Positions 8,976-18,578 are shown, numbered from the stretch's first letter. The stretch: 39,555 nt of DNA from Sutterella wadsworthensis 2_1_59BFAA (GCF_000297775.1 NZ_JH815513.1:365104-404658), one strand, 5' to 3'. Translations and numbers: made by a program. The notes: generated from the sequence alone by a model not told the origin.

Positions 8976-10430
8976 ATGGCACGACGCAGAGAGAAAACCC
9001 CCGAATACTTCACCGTCGAGGTGGAGCGCCTCGACCAGGAAGGCCGCGGCGTGGGTCATCACGACGGCAAGGTCGTCTTCATCGAGGGCGCCCTTCCGGG
9101 CGAGCTCGTCACCTACGAGCGCATCCGCAACAAGACCAGCTTCGAGATCGGCCGCGTCGCCCAGGTTCACCGCGAGAGCGTTCAGCGCGTCGAGCCCCGT
9201 TGCCCCAAGTTCGGCCACGGTCCCGGCAGCTGCGGCGGCTGCGCCATGCAGCACCTTGAGCCACGCGCCCAGGTCGCTTACAAGGAGCGCACGCTCATCG
9301 ACACGCTCTGGCACATCGGCCGCGTTCGTCCCGAACAGATCATCACGCCGATCTACGGTCCGTTCTGGAACTACCGTCACCGCGCCCGCCTGACGGTCCG
9401 CGACGTCGCCAAGAAGGGCGGCGTGCTCGTCGGCTTCCATGAGAAGTCCTCCTCCTACGTCGCCGAAATGACGGGCTGCCACATCCTCACGAAGAACGTC
9501 TCCGACATGATCATGCCGATGCGCGAGCTCGTTTCCAAGCTCTCTATCCGCCAGCGCATGCCGCAGATCGAGGTCGCCGTCGGCGGCAACGGACGCACGG
9601 CCCTCGTCTTCCGCACGCTCGAGGAGCCGACCGATGGGGACATGGCCCTGCTCAACGCCTTCGGCGCCGAGCACAAGGCCGACATCTGGCTCCAGCCCAA
9701 GGGTCCGGACTCCGCCCACCCGGTCGATCCCGCCAACATCAACGCGCTCGGCCTCCAGCTTCCCGAGTTCGGCGTTCGCATCAACTTCAAGCCGACCGAC
9801 TTCACGCAGGTCAACCATGAGCTCAACGAGACCATGGTGAGCCGCGCCGTTCGCCTGCTCGGCGTGGAACCCGAGCACAAGGTCGCCGACTTCTTCTGCG
9901 GTCTGGGCAACTTCACGCTCCCGCTCGCCACGTGCGCTTCGCACGTGACCGGCATCGAGGGCTCCGACGCGCTCGTCGCCCGCGCCCGTCAGGGCGCCGC
10001 CGACAACGGCCTCGCCGAGAAGACCGACTTCGTGGCCCGCAACCTCTTCACGTGGTGCGACCAGGACTGGGAGGCCCTCTGGAAGAAGATGGGCGGCATC
10101 GACCGCGTCCTCATCGACCCGCCGCGCGAAGGCGCCCTGGCGCTCTCCCGCGTGCTCGCCGCCACCGACAAGCGTCCCGCCCGTATCGTCTATGTCTCCT
10201 GCAACCCCGCGACGCTCGCACGCGACTGCGCCATCCTTCATCATGAGGGCGGCTGGCACATCCGCGCAGCCGGCATCATGAACATGTTCCCGCACACGGG
10301 CCACGTCGAGTCCATCGCCGTGCTCGAGCCGGGTCCCAGGCCCGAGAAGAAGTCCGAGGAGGCCGAGGCCATCGAGCGCCGCATCGCCGCCTCGGGTGAC
10401 GACGACGTCAAGATGAACCTGCCGCAGTAA
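8976..10430 (+). CDS. rlmD: 23S rRNA (uracil-1939-C5)-methyltransferase RlmD
   Basis: RlmD methylates U1939 of 23S rRNA using SAM. The N-terminal TRAM domain covers about 10-68. The Fe-S cluster cysteines C76, C86 and C89 (CPKFGHGPGSCGGC) have a further Cys in TGCHIL. The SAM-binding segment FFCGLGNFTLP lies near 306-316, and the catalytic Cys C409 is in YVSCNPATLARD. At 484 aa it is slightly long because of a charged C-terminal tail. It lies where rpoS-rumA usually follows nlpD, but no rpoS is present. Confidence 0.93.
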   Translation: MARRREKTPEYFTVEVERLDQEGRGVGHHDGKVVFIEGALPGELVTYERIRNKTSFEIGRVAQVHRESVQRVEPRCPKFGHGPGSCGGCAMQHLEPRAQVAYKERTLIDTLWHIGRVRPEQIITPIYGPFWNYRHRARLTVRDVAKKGGVLVGFHEKSSSYVAEMTGCHILTKNVSDMIMPMRELVSKLSIRQRMPQIEVAVGGNGRTALVFRTLEEPTDGDMALLNAFGAEHKADIWLQPKGPDSAHPVDPANINALGLQLPEFGVRINFKPTDFTQVNHELNETMVSRAVRLLGVEPEHKVADFFCGLGNFTLPLATCASHVTGIEGSDALVARARQGAADNGLAEKTDFVARNLFTWCDQDWEALWKKMGGIDRVLIDPPREGALALSRVLAATDKRPARIVYVSCNPATLARDCAILHHEGGWHIRAAGIMNMFPHTGHVESIAVLEPGPRPEKKSEEAEAIERRIAASGDDDVKMNLPQ

Positions 10431-10511
10431 CCTCAGACGGCTCCGTCCCGTCCCGCTGATGCGGGCTCGGGGAACGAGACTATCCAAGAGTCGAAGGAGT
10501 CGAAAATGTCG

Positions 10512-10550
10512 AAAAAAGCGCCGGACGCCATCGCGTCGCGGCGTTTTTTT
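10512..10550 (+). terminator. Terminator after rlmD
   Basis: The stem GCGCCGGACGC/GCGTCGCGGCGT (one imperfection) has a CATC loop and is followed by seven T. Confidence 0.8.
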
Positions 10551-10689
10551 CGCATTCCGGCTCATCGAACACGATGTTTTCCTGAGGCCTTTCACGGCAG
10601 GATCAAAAAACGCTCATGTTAAGTCGAAATATGCTCAACGGGAGGGTTACAATGGGCGAACAAAGCCCGTCATGCAAGGAGGAACAATC

Positions 10690-11445
10690 ATGACCAGAGC
10701 CGCAGTCAGAGAAAGGGCGCAGGCCCGCCGCGCAGCCGATGCGGCCTTCAGGGAGGCGTTCGACGCCTACATGTTCGAATGCTTCGCCAAGCCCGGATTC
10801 AAGCTTGAGAGCGAGGCGCAGCTTGCCGAGCGTTTCGGCGTCACCCGCTACAAGGTTCGCAAGGCGATCGAGGCCCTTAATCAGGCGGGCGTGCTCGAGC
10901 GCGTCAAGCACGGCGGCTCCACCGTGAGGAGCGTCACGCCCGAGGAGCTTGCCGACCGCGCCGATCGTCTTCTGAGCGTCGCGGGGCTGCCCGCCGAGGA
11001 GTTCGAGGACGCCGTCTCCGATCTTGTCTGCGGCCTCGTGCCCGTCATCATGGACAAGGTCGACCCCGAGAAGCTCGCGGGTCTTGAGACCCTCGTCGAG
11101 ACCGTGGGCGCCGCACGCACGCCTGCCGAGCGCCGCAGCGCCGTCTTCGACTTCCTGACGGGACTCGCAGCTGTCGACGGCAACCGCTACACCGCGCTCT
11201 GCGTGAGCCTTGCCGTCAGGCAGGCCGCCCGCCGCGAGGCCTATGACCTGAGGCTCGATCCCGCCGAGCTCGCCGCCGTCTGTCGCGGTGTTCTCAAAGA
11301 GCTGATGAAGGGGCGCCGCAAGAAGGTCGTGGCCGAGCTCGAGGATCTCTTCGGACTCGTGTTCCCGAAGCGCGCCGAGCTGAAGAAGGCCGAAAAGACG
11401 GAAAAGTCCGAGAAGGCCGAGAAGGCTGAAAAGGGCGGCAAGTAG
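10690..11445 (+). CDS. GntR/FadR-type transcriptional regulator
   Basis: The N-terminal winged helix-turn-helix (about 15-80) has the GntR pattern LAERFGVTRYKVRKAIEALN followed by AGVLERV and a wing. The C-terminal region (about 85-235) is all-helical and FCD/FadR-like in size. It has no histidines at the usual metal positions, so its ligand cannot be guessed. The tail is a Lys/Glu repeat (KAEK/EKSEK units). The ATG at 10690 is chosen because AAGGAGG lies 6 nt upstream; the frame is open far upstream but without such a site. A TACAAT element (10648-10653) is a possible -10. It is monocistronic, flanked by terminators. The target genes are unknown. Confidence 0.75.
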   Translation: MTRAAVRERAQARRAADAAFREAFDAYMFECFAKPGFKLESEAQLAERFGVTRYKVRKAIEALNQAGVLERVKHGGSTVRSVTPEELADRADRLLSVAGLPAEEFEDAVSDLVCGLVPVIMDKVDPEKLAGLETLVETVGAARTPAERRSAVFDFLTGLAAVDGNRYTALCVSLAVRQAARREAYDLRLDPAELAAVCRGVLKELMKGRRKKVVAELEDLFGLVFPKRAELKKAEKTEKSEKAEKAEKGGK

Positions 11446-11467
11446 GACTCGTCCCGGAAAAGAAAGA

Positions 11468-11506
11468 GGGGCGCAGGCGGCATGGCGACGCCTGCGCCCC
11501 GTTTTT
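11468..11506 (+). terminator. Terminator after the GntR-type regulator
   Basis: The 12-bp stem GGGGCGCAGGCG/CGCCTGCGCCCC with a 9-nt loop is followed by GTTTTT. Confidence 0.85.
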
Positions 11507-11514
11507 GGCGGGCG

Positions 11515-11542
11515 CAAAAAAGGCGGCTCGATCGAGCCGCCC
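11515..11542 (-). terminator. Terminator for the convergent minus-strand gene
   Basis: The palindrome GGCGGCTCGATCGAGCCGCC is followed, read on the minus strand, by a T-run. It sits only 9 nt from the plus-strand terminator, forming a back-to-back pair between convergent genes. Confidence 0.8.
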
Positions 11543-11579
11543 GTCAGGCGCCTGGGCATTCACCTTGCGCGGGATGGCG

Positions 11580-12185
11580 TCACTTGGCGCGAACCCAGGA
11601 GTTCGGAGAGTTGAGCGAGATGTCGAGCAGGCGCTTGAAGAGGCCCATGGACATGCCGATGTGGCCGGCGGTGTCGCTCACGCGGGAATCGGGGACGGAG
11701 TCGGGTGCGGTGCCGTGAACGAGCGCGAGGAAGGTGCGGGCCATGGACTCCTTGTCGGCGCCGGGCGTGAGGGCCGCCTGCGTCATGCGCGAGCGGATCG
11801 TGCTGTAGCGGTCGAGATCCTCGGGGGAGAGCTTCGAGAAGAGCGGACGTCCGAGGGCTTGGTCGACGAAGGTCTGCATCTGGAAGAGCGTCTTCTTCAG
11901 AAGCTTCTCGTCGGCATAGGAGGGGAGGTTCTCGACGGCGGTCCTCATGGCGACGGCCTGAAGGTTGGCCGCCCAGAAGGCCTTGAAGCGGCGCTTCTCC
12001 TCGCCGCCTAGAAGCGGAATCGGGCACAGGCTCACGCCGGCGGCCTTGGCCACCTCCTTGTTGAAGAGCGAGCCGGAGAGGTCTCGCACGCAGCCGCCGA
12101 AGGTGTAGCCGAGGTTTTCCGCAAAGATCTTGTCGACGGGACGATTGACGGGCGTGTCGTTCTTTTCTTGGTTTTTGGAGGACAT
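11580..12185 (-). CDS. Hypothetical protein, 201 aa
   Basis: I do not recognise this family. The protein has a polar N-terminus, no signal peptide and no membrane helix. Two cysteines occur in the first third (GGCVRD, LCPIP). Helical stretches with regular Leu/Ala spacing span about 60-180, consistent with a soluble all-alpha fold. It is a real gene candidate because its own terminator follows (11515-11542), codon use is GC3-rich like its neighbours, and the frame is clean. The ribosome site is weak. It is divergent from ndk across a 271-nt intergenic region and convergent with the regulator. Confidence 0.65.
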   Translation of the reverse strand: MSSKNQEKNDTPVNRPVDKIFAENLGYTFGGCVRDLSGSLFNKEVAKAAGVSLCPIPLLGGEEKRRFKAFWAANLQAVAMRTAVENLPSYADEKLLKKTLFQMQTFVDQALGRPLFSKLSPEDLDRYSTIRSRMTQAALTPGADKESMARTFLALVHGTAPDSVPDSRVSDTAGHIGMSMGLFKRLLDISLNSPNSWVRAK

Positions 12186-12355
12186 GAGCTGGAATCCGAA
12201 ATGGGTGTGCCGGAAACCTCCGTGCAGGGGAGATTTCTCAACAGGTGCAATTCTGCCATGACTCGCACGCGGTGAGAAACGGAAACTAACCCTGATCGGG
12301 TTGTAGCCAAAAGAAAAAGGCGTGTGCCCCGGGGAGTGATTGCGCGGCCTCGTGC

Positions 12356-12401
12356 TAAAATCATCAGTTCAGTACGAAAGGGAGCACAACCGCTCCCTTT
12401 T
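12356..12401 (+). promoter_or_regulatory. ndk promoter element and leader hairpin
   Basis: A -10-like TAAAAT at 12356-12361 is followed within about 16 nt by the 9-bp hairpin AAAGGGAGC/GCTCCCTTT (12377-12400) and TTTTGTC, before ndk starts at 12457. As written it resembles an intrinsic terminator inside the leader, which would allow attenuation. No clear -35 was found. Confidence 0.5.
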
Positions 12402-12456
12402 GTCGGTTTTTCCACGTCCCGGAGCCTTTTCCGGGCATTTTCTCTGAGAGAACAAA

Positions 12457-12882
12457 ATGGCTATTGAACGCACCCTCTCCATCATCAAGCCGGACGCCGT
12501 TGCCAAGAACGTCATCGGCAAGATCTACTCCCGTTTCGAAACGAACGGCCTCAAGATCGTCGCCGCCCAGATGCGTCAGCTTTCCCAGGCTGAAGCCGAA
12601 GGCTTCTACGCTGTTCACAAGGAACGTCCCTTCTTCAAGGATCTCGTCTCCTTCATGACGTCCGGCCCGGTCATGATCCAGGTTCTCGAAGGCGAAGGCG
12701 CCATTCTCAAGAACCGTGAGCTCATGGGTGCCACGGACCCGAAGAAGGCCGCTGCCGGCACGATCCGCGCCGACTTCGCTGAAAGCATCGACGCCAACGC
12801 CGTTCACGGCTCCGACGCTCCGGAAACGGCCGCCGTCGAAATCGCCTACTTCTTCCCGGCTCTCTCCATTCACAGCCGCTAA
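12457..12882 (+). CDS. ndk: Nucleoside diphosphate kinase
   Basis: Ndk transfers the gamma phosphate from ATP to NDPs through a phospho-histidine. The N-terminus [15 protein letters not shown] is the family signature. The active-site His lies in NAVHGSD near residue 117. The length of 141 aa is normal. It is first in the ndk-rlmN-rodZ run, with 29 nt to rlmN. Confidence 0.97.
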   Translation: MAIERTLSIIKPDAVAKNVIGKIYSRFETNGLKIVAAQMRQLSQAEAEGFYAVHKERPFFKDLVSFMTSGPVMIQVLEGEGAILKNRELMGATDPKKAAAGTIRADFAESIDANAVHGSDAPETAAVEIAYFFPALSIHSR

Positions 12883-12911
12883 TCCGCTGCGAACACAGTG
12901 AGGAATAATTC

Positions 12912-14084
12912 GTGACCGACAACGTCAAAGAGTCTGCCGCCGCCTCTAAGGTGAACCTTCTCGACTTCGATCTGGAAGGGCTCACCGCTTGGTGCGCCGG
13001 CATCGGCGAAAAGGCCTTCCGTGCAACTCAGCTCTCGCGCTGGCTCCATCGTCATGTCGAAGGCGACTTCGACAACATGACGAACCTCGCGAAGGTGTTC
13101 CGAGCCAAGCTGAAGGACATGGCCGAAGTGCGTCCTCCCGTGCCCATCACCGAGAAGAAGTCGGCTGACGGCACGCGCAAGTGGCTCTTTGACGTCGGCA
13201 ACGGAAACGCGGTCGAATCGGTGTTCATTCCAGAGGATGACCGCGGCACGCTCTGCATCTCCACGCAGGCGGGGTGCGCCATGGGCTGCCTCTTCTGCTC
13301 CACGGGCAAGCAGGGCTTCAACCGCAACCTCACGACCGCCGAGATCGTGGGCCAGCTCTGGTGGGCCGAACGCGAACTGCGCCGCGACGCAGGCGTGACG
13401 GACCCCAACGACCGAATCATCTCCAACGTCGTGCTCATGGGGATGGGCGAGCCGTTGCAGAACCTCGACAACGTTCTGCGCGCTCTGCACGTCTTCCTTG
13501 ACGACAACGGCTACGGGCTCTCCCGCCGCCGCGTCACCGTCTCCACGTCGGGCCTCGTCCGCCAGATGGACAAGCTCGCCGAGGACAGCCCTGTTGCGCT
13601 CGCCGTGAGCCTGCATGCGGGCAATGACGCGCTGCGCGACAAGCTCATGCCCGTCAACCGCAAGCATCCGCTTGCCGACCTGATGGCCGCGTGCCGCCGC
13701 TACCTCAAGGTGGCCCCGCGCGACTTCATCACCTTCGAGTACGTCATGCTCGGCGGCATCAACGATCGCCTTGAGCAGGTCGACGAACTCGTCGAACTCG
13801 TGCGCCGTGAAAACGTGCCGTGCAAGTTCAACCTGATTCCCTTCAATCCCTTCACGCAGTCGGACCTGCGCAAGCCCGAGCGCGAGCAGGTTCTCGCGTT
13901 CTGCCGCCGCCTCAACGAGGCGGGCATCGTGACGACGGTCCGCAAGACGCGAGGGGACGACATCGACGCTGCGTGCGGCCAGCTCGCGGGCGAGGTGCGC
14001 GACCGCACCCGCCGCGCCGAGCGCCTTGCACAGCAGAAGGCCGAGGCCGCGCCTCTTCTGCAGGCGGCCCGCCGCAGCGAGTAG
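12912..14084 (+). CDS. rlmN: 23S rRNA A2503 / tRNA A37 C2-methyltransferase RlmN
   Basis: RlmN is a radical-SAM enzyme that methylates A2503 of 23S rRNA and A37 of some tRNAs. The Fe-S motif CxxxCxxC is C122, C126 and C129 (GCAMGCLFC). The resolving/methyl-carrying cysteine is C355 in DDIDAACGQ. The start is GTG, with AGGA 7 nt upstream. The length of 390 aa is typical. The commonly intervening pilF gene is missing between rlmN and rodZ. Confidence 0.95.
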   Translation: MTDNVKESAAASKVNLLDFDLEGLTAWCAGIGEKAFRATQLSRWLHRHVEGDFDNMTNLAKVFRAKLKDMAEVRPPVPITEKKSADGTRKWLFDVGNGNAVESVFIPEDDRGTLCISTQAGCAMGCLFCSTGKQGFNRNLTTAEIVGQLWWAERELRRDAGVTDPNDRIISNVVLMGMGEPLQNLDNVLRALHVFLDDNGYGLSRRRVTVSTSGLVRQMDKLAEDSPVALAVSLHAGNDALRDKLMPVNRKHPLADLMAACRRYLKVAPRDFITFEYVMLGGINDRLEQVDELVELVRRENVPCKFNLIPFNPFTQSDLRKPEREQVLAFCRRLNEAGIVTTVRKTRGDDIDAACGQLAGEVRDRTRRAERLAQQKAEAAPLLQAARRSE

Positions 14085-14167
14085 CCTCCCGCCGGGGCGT
14101 GCGCGAGTCCTGAGGGTCCGCGGCGCCCAAGACACCGAACATCAAAACACTCCTGGAAGGAAGCGCC

Positions 14168-15091
14168 ATGGCCCAAGAAACGTCTGACATGAACGAGCCG
14201 GTCCTGCATCCGGCCCCCGCCGAAGGCTTCGGCGCCGCGCTCAAGCGCGCCCGCGAGGCCCAGGGCATCTCCATCGGCGACATGGCCGCCCGCTCCCGCC
14301 TTTCGGTCCAGCAGGTCCGCGCGCTTGAGAGCGAAAGAACTGCCGAGCTTCCCGAGCCCGTCTACGTGCGCGCCTTCATCCGCGGCGTCGCCTCGGTGCT
14401 CGGTCTCGAACCCGATCCGCTCGTCGCCGACTACACCGCCCGCTACGGCGCCGCAAGTGTCGGGGTCCTTCCCGACCATGATCCCGCCAAGGAGACCGTC
14501 GTGCGCGCCTCCGGCCGCCGCACGGGCCTCAAGGCCGCCGTCGTCGCCATCGCTGCGGTCCTCGTCTGCGCCGCAGGCTGGTACGCCTGGTCGAGCATGA
14601 GCGACGGCGCCGAGACGCAGCCCGCTGCGGAGACGCCCGTCGTCGATGCCCTCGAATCAGTTGAAGCGGCGCCCGCCCCTGAACAGGCGGCAGCCGATCA
14701 GACTGCTCAGGAGAAGACTGCGGCCGAACAGGCCGCCGCCGAGAAGGCCGCTGCGGAAAAGGCCGCTGCCGAGAAGGCCGCTGCGGAGAAGGCCGCCGCT
14801 GAAAAGGCGGCCGCCGAAAAGGCCCGCGCCCAGTCGCAGGCCGCCGCGACGGGTGAGCGCCGCGTCACCCTCTCGACCTCGGGCGCCTGCTGGGTGCAGA
14901 TCCTTCTGCCCAACGGCCGCAGCTTCTTCGCCAAGGAGATGGCCGAGGGCGGCAGCGAGACCCTGAACGTGCCCGTCGGGGCCCGAGTGACGGTCGGCAA
15001 CGCCTCCGTCATGACGCTCACGGTCGACGGCAGGCCTTACGAACTCACCAAGTCCACCCGCAACGGCATCTGCCGCTTCGTGGTGAAGTAA
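14168..15091 (+). CDS. rodZ: Cytoskeletal shape protein RodZ (HTH and DUF4115)
   Basis: RodZ links MreB filaments to the inner membrane and maintains rod shape. The N-terminal Xre-like HTH covers about 21-95 (LKRAREAQGISIGDMA...LSVQQVRALE), and the single membrane helix is about 121-141. A periplasmic linker contains six EKAAA-type pentapeptide repeats (about 178-215). The C-terminal DUF4115 beta domain covers about 228-307 (CWVQILLPNGRSFF...). The start is supported by GGAAGG upstream. The linker DNA is correspondingly repetitive and prone to length variation. Confidence 0.92.
   Translation: MAQETSDMNEPVLHPAPAEGFGAALKRAREAQGISIGDMAARSRLSVQQVRALESERTAELPEPVYVRAFIRGVASVLGLEPDPLVADYTARYGAASVGVLPDHDPAKETVVRASGRRTGLKAAVVAIAAVLVCAAGWYAWSSMSDGAETQPAAETPVVDALESVEAAPAPEQAAADQTAQEKTAAEQAAAEKAAAEKAAAEKAAAEKAAAEKAAAEKARAQSQAAATGERRVTLSTSGACWVQILLPNGRSFFAKEMAEGGSETLNVPVGARVTVGNASVMTLTVDGRPYELTKSTRNGICRFVVK
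14728..14826 (+). repeat. Coding tandem repeat, EKAAA units in rodZ
   Basis: There are 15-bp units (GAGAAGGCCGCTGCG-like, with synonymous GAA/GAG and GCC/GCT changes) encoding repeated Glu-Lys-Ala-Ala-Ala. The unit favours a rigid helix, probably a spacer in the periplasm. Confidence 0.85.
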
Positions 15092-15107
15092 GAAGATTCA
15101 ACAGAGC

Positions 15108-15151
15108 AGCGGCCTTCGGGCCGCTCTTTTCACACCGGCCTCCGGCCGGTG
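15108..15151 (+). terminator. Terminator plus second hairpin between rodZ and ispG
   Basis: AGCGGCC-TTCG-GGCCGCT followed by CTTTT (15108-15131) is a compact tetraloop terminator. CACCGGCC/GGCCGGTG (15133-15151) follows immediately, just before the ispG ribosome site. Confidence 0.75.
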
Positions 15152-15174
15152 CGTATTTCCCGGAGACTTAAGCC

Positions 15175-16437
15175 GTGTCGGAAAACACCCTTGAATTCCG
15201 TCGCAAGACCCACGCCGTCAAGGTCGCCTGGGGCGGCCGCGTCGTGACGATCGGCGGCATGAACCCGATCGTCGTGCAGTCGATGACGAACACCTCGACG
15301 GCCGACGTCGAGTCGAGCGTCGCCCAGGTGCTTGCGCTTGCGCGCGCGGGCAGCGAGCTCGTCCGACTCACCGTCAACACGCCCGACGCCGCTCGCGGCG
15401 TCGCCCGCATTCGCGAGGCGCTCGACCGCTCCGGCTGCGACGTCCCGCTCGTGGGCGACTTCCACTACAACGGCCACAAGCTGCTCGCAGATCATCCCGA
15501 ATGCGCCGCCGCGCTCTCCAAGTACCGTATCAATCCCGGCAACGTCGGCAAGGGCGAGAAGGGCATGGAGAACTTCGCCTCCATGATTGAGTGCGCGAAG
15601 AAGTACGGCGCCGCCGTGCGCATCGGCGTCAACTGGGGCTCGCTTGATCAGGCGCTCCTCGCCCGCATGATGGACGAGAACAACGCGCTCTCCGATCCGC
15701 TTCCCCCCGACGCCGTCCTTCGCGCCGCTCTCGTCGAGAGCGCCGTGCAGAGCGCCGACATGGCCGTGAAGCTCGGCCTTCCCGCCGACCGCATCGTGCT
15801 GAGCGCCAAGGTCTCCGAAGTCCAGGGCCTCATTTCCGTCTACCGCATGCTCGCAAGGCGCGGCAGCTACGCGCTCCACCTCGGCCTTACCGAGGCGGGC
15901 ATCGGCTCCAAGGGCATCGTCGCCTCGACGGCTGCGCTCGCCGTGCTCCTTCAGGAAGGCATCGGCGACACGATCCGCGTCTCGCTCACGCCGTCTCCCG
16001 GCGCGCCCCGCACCGAGGAGGTCGTGGTCGCCCAGGAGATCCTGCAGTGCATGGGCCTCAGGAGCTTCACCCCGATGGTGACGAGCTGCCCCGGCTGCGG
16101 TCGTACGACGTCGGACCTCTTCCAACGCCTTGCCGCGGGCACGCAGGACTACCTGCGCTCGCGCATGCCCGAGTGGCGCGTCTCGTGCCCCGGCGTCGAG
16201 AACATGACGGTGGCCGTCATGGGCTGCGTCGTCAACGGTCCCGGCGAGAGCCGTCAGGCCGACATCGGCATCAGCCTGCCGGGCTCCGGTGAGAGCCCCG
16301 TGGCTCCTGTCTACGTTCGCGGAGAGAAGGTCTGCGCCCTCAAGGGCGATGACATGCAGGCCCGCTTTCACGCTATGATTGAAGAATTCGTCCAAACGAC
16401 CTACGGCGCATCGTCCCGTGGGCAATCCGATAATTGA
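15175..16437 (+). CDS. ispG: 4-hydroxy-3-methylbut-2-enyl diphosphate synthase IspG
   Basis: IspG converts MEcPP to HMBPP in the MEP isoprenoid pathway and uses a 4Fe-4S cluster. The Fe-S ligands appear in SCPGCGRT and in GCVVNGPGE near the C-terminus. The N-terminal TIM barrel shows VQSMTNT and [12 protein letters not shown]. The start is GTG with GGAG about 9 nt upstream. The length of 420 aa is typical of the proteobacterial form. It nearly touches hisS. Confidence 0.96.
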   Translation: MSENTLEFRRKTHAVKVAWGGRVVTIGGMNPIVVQSMTNTSTADVESSVAQVLALARAGSELVRLTVNTPDAARGVARIREALDRSGCDVPLVGDFHYNGHKLLADHPECAAALSKYRINPGNVGKGEKGMENFASMIECAKKYGAAVRIGVNWGSLDQALLARMMDENNALSDPLPPDAVLRAALVESAVQSADMAVKLGLPADRIVLSAKVSEVQGLISVYRMLARRGSYALHLGLTEAGIGSKGIVASTAALAVLLQEGIGDTIRVSLTPSPGAPRTEEVVVAQEILQCMGLRSFTPMVTSCPGCGRTTSDLFQRLAAGTQDYLRSRMPEWRVSCPGVENMTVAVMGCVVNGPGESRQADIGISLPGSGESPVAPVYVRGEKVCALKGDDMQARFHAMIEEFVQTTYGASSRGQSDN

Positions 16438-16442
16438 CAAGA

Positions 16443-17729
16443 ATGAGCAAAGAAAAATTCGCCGGCGTCAAGGGCATGAACGACATGCTCCCCGCCGATG
16501 CCGCCGTCTGGCAGACCCTGCAGCAGACGGCCGTCGGCGTTCTCGAACGCTACGGCTATCAGGAAATCCGCACTCCGATCCTTGAAAACACGAAGGTGTT
16601 CACCCGCGGCGTCGGCGAAGTGACCGATATCGTGGAGAAGGAGATGTACTCCTTCACCGACAGCATGAACGGCGACCAGCTCACGCTGCGTCCCGAATGC
16701 ACCTCCGCCGTCGTGCGCTCCGTCAACGAGCACAGCCTGCTCTACGGCGCCACGCAGCGCCTCTGGTACTGCGGCCCGATGTTCCGTCACGAGCGTCCGC
16801 AGCGCGGCCGCTACCGCCAGTTCCACCAGCTCGGCGCCGAGGCGCTCGGCATGGAGGGTCCGGACATTGACGCCGAGATGATCATGATGCTCGCCCGCAT
16901 CTGGAAGGAACTCGGCGTGGGCGATGTCCGCCTCGAGCTCAACACGCTCGGCGCGCTGCCTGAACGCCAGGCCCACCGCGAGGCCCTGATCAAGTACTTC
17001 GAGGGCAATCAGGACGTGCTCGACGAGGACGCCCGCCGCCGTCTCTACACGAATCCGCTGCGCATTCTCGACACGAAGAACCCCGAGATGCAGGAGCTCG
17101 TCAACGCTGCTCCGCGTCTGCTCGACTTCCTCGGTGAGGAAAGCCGCGCCTTCCTCGCCCGCATGGAGCAGCTCGTCTCCGCCGCCGGCATCGAGTACGT
17201 GATCAATCCCCGCCTCGTGCGCGGCCTCGACTACTACAACCACACGGTCTTCGAGTGGATCACGGACAAGCTCGGCGCCCAGGGCACGATCTGCGGCGGC
17301 GGTCGCTACGACCCGCTCATTGAAATGCTCGGCGGTCGTCCCGCCCCCGGCGTGGGCTTCGCCATGGGCATGGAGCGCGTCATCGAACTCATGCGTGAAT
17401 GCGGCCGCGTGCCGGTCCGCACCCAGACCGATGTCTACGTCATCCATTCGGGCGGCGACACGCAGGTCCAGGCGATGCTTCTCGCCGAAGCGCTTCGCGA
17501 CGCGGGCGTGCGCGTGATGGTGCACCCCGGCAAGTCCGGCTTCAAGAGCCAGATGAAGAAGGCCGACGCGAGCGGCGCCCGCTTCGCGGTCTTCGCCGCC
17601 GAGGACGAGCTTGCCGCCGGCACGGTCTCCGTCAAGGCCCTTCGCGAGGGCGAGAAGTCCTACGCCGAGCAGACGGCCCTGCCGCTCGCTGGCGCCGCCG
17701 CGGCCATTGCCGCCGCGCTCGCCGCGTAA
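16443..17729 (+). CDS. hisS: Histidyl-tRNA synthetase
   Basis: This class II aminoacyl-tRNA synthetase charges tRNA-His. Motif 2 is visible in [17 protein letters not shown] and the histidine-specific LVRGLDYYN lies near 260-268. The C-terminal anticodon-binding domain covers about 325-425. The ATG at 16443 gives the family N-terminus [17 protein letters not shown]; an in-frame TTG at 16434 overlapping the ispG stop is less likely. The length is 428 aa. Confidence 0.96.
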   Translation: MSKEKFAGVKGMNDMLPADAAVWQTLQQTAVGVLERYGYQEIRTPILENTKVFTRGVGEVTDIVEKEMYSFTDSMNGDQLTLRPECTSAVVRSVNEHSLLYGATQRLWYCGPMFRHERPQRGRYRQFHQLGAEALGMEGPDIDAEMIMMLARIWKELGVGDVRLELNTLGALPERQAHREALIKYFEGNQDVLDEDARRRLYTNPLRILDTKNPEMQELVNAAPRLLDFLGEESRAFLARMEQLVSAAGIEYVINPRLVRGLDYYNHTVFEWITDKLGAQGTICGGGRYDPLIEMLGGRPAPGVGFAMGMERVIELMRECGRVPVRTQTDVYVIHSGGDTQVQAMLLAEALRDAGVRVMVHPGKSGFKSQMKKADASGARFAVFAAEDELAAGTVSVKALREGEKSYAEQTALPLAGAAAAIAAALAA

Positions 17730-17763
17730 TCATTCAATCGAGTTGACTTAAGGAGCGCAAGCG

Positions 17764-18405
17764 ATGGCTTACGACTTGGAAGAACAAGAGAGCATTGACC
17801 AAATGAAGGCTTGGTGGGATCAGTGGGGCACCCCGATCACCGCCGCCGTCTGCGTCTGCTGCCTCGGCTTTGCCGGCTGGAACGGCTGGCAGTGGTACCA
17901 GCGCAATCAGGCCGCACAGGCGTCCGGCGCCTACGTGCAGCTGCAGAACGCGATCTATCAGAACGATACGAAGAACGTGAAGTCGATCGCCGACGGCCTC
18001 ATCGAGGACTACGGCACGACGATCTACGCGCCCCTGGGCGCGCTCGCCTCCGCCGCGGCCGAAGTTCAGGAGGGCAATCTCGACCTCGCCCGAGACCGTC
18101 TCGTCTGGGTGATCGAGAAGTCGGGCCATCCCGAGTACGACACCATCGCGCGCGTTCGCCTCGCGGGCGTCGAGCTCTCGGCCAAGAAGCCCGAGGCCGC
18201 CCTCAAGGCGCTTGAGCCCGCCAAGCCCGTTCCCGACCAGACCGCTCTGGTCGAGGACCGCCTCGGCGACGTCTACTACGCCATGAACGACTTTGAAAAG
18301 GCCCGCGCCGCCTGGCAGAAGGCCGTTGAGGCCGCTGGCGAGCAGAGCCCGATCCGCGGCGTCCTCCATTACAAGCTCGCCTCGCTTCCGCCTGTTGCGG
18401 AATGA
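17764..18405 (+). CDS. yfgM: YfgM-like tetratricopeptide membrane protein
   Basis: In E. coli YfgM is an ancillary subunit at the SecYEG translocon that works with periplasmic chaperones. Here a short cytoplasmic N-terminus (MAYDLEEQESIDQMKAWW) is followed by one membrane helix (about 22-45) and a TPR-like periplasmic domain to residue 213. The WWDQWG motif and the position between hisS and bamB match the family. AAGGAG lies upstream of the ATG. Confidence 0.88.
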   Translation: MAYDLEEQESIDQMKAWWDQWGTPITAAVCVCCLGFAGWNGWQWYQRNQAAQASGAYVQLQNAIYQNDTKNVKSIADGLIEDYGTTIYAPLGALASAAAEVQEGNLDLARDRLVWVIEKSGHPEYDTIARVRLAGVELSAKKPEAALKALEPAKPVPDQTALVEDRLGDVYYAMNDFEKARAAWQKAVEAAGEQSPIRGVLHYKLASLPPVAE

Positions 18406-18409
18406 CGGA

Positions 18410-18467
18410 CTGCGCCGCCCGGCACGGCCGTGACCGGGCAGGAGGACCCTGCATGACGGCGGCGCAG
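18410..18467 (+). other. Three-way-junction-like RNA fold between yfgM and bamB
   Basis: The perfect 8-bp closing stem CTGCGCCG (18410-18417)/CGGCGCAG (18460-18467) encloses two arms. Arm 1 is CCCGG/CCGGG (18418-18422/18434-18438), extended by CAC/GTG. Arm 2 is CAGG/CCTG (18439-18442/18448-18451). No T-run follows, so it is not a classical terminator. Confidence 0.45.
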
Positions 18468-18578
18468 GACGAATGAAAAATACGAGTCATTTGTCCCCGC
18501 TGCCGTTCTTTTTGCTAATACAATCATGGATTCAGCCGCGCGGTGGTTTGCCTGCGGCGAGAAGCCCAACACAACGAG

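Noticed and set aside
10459-10689. Upstream extension of the GntR-type regulator
   Set aside because: It spans the rlmD terminator and lacks a ribosome site; AAGGAGG before 10690 marks the start.
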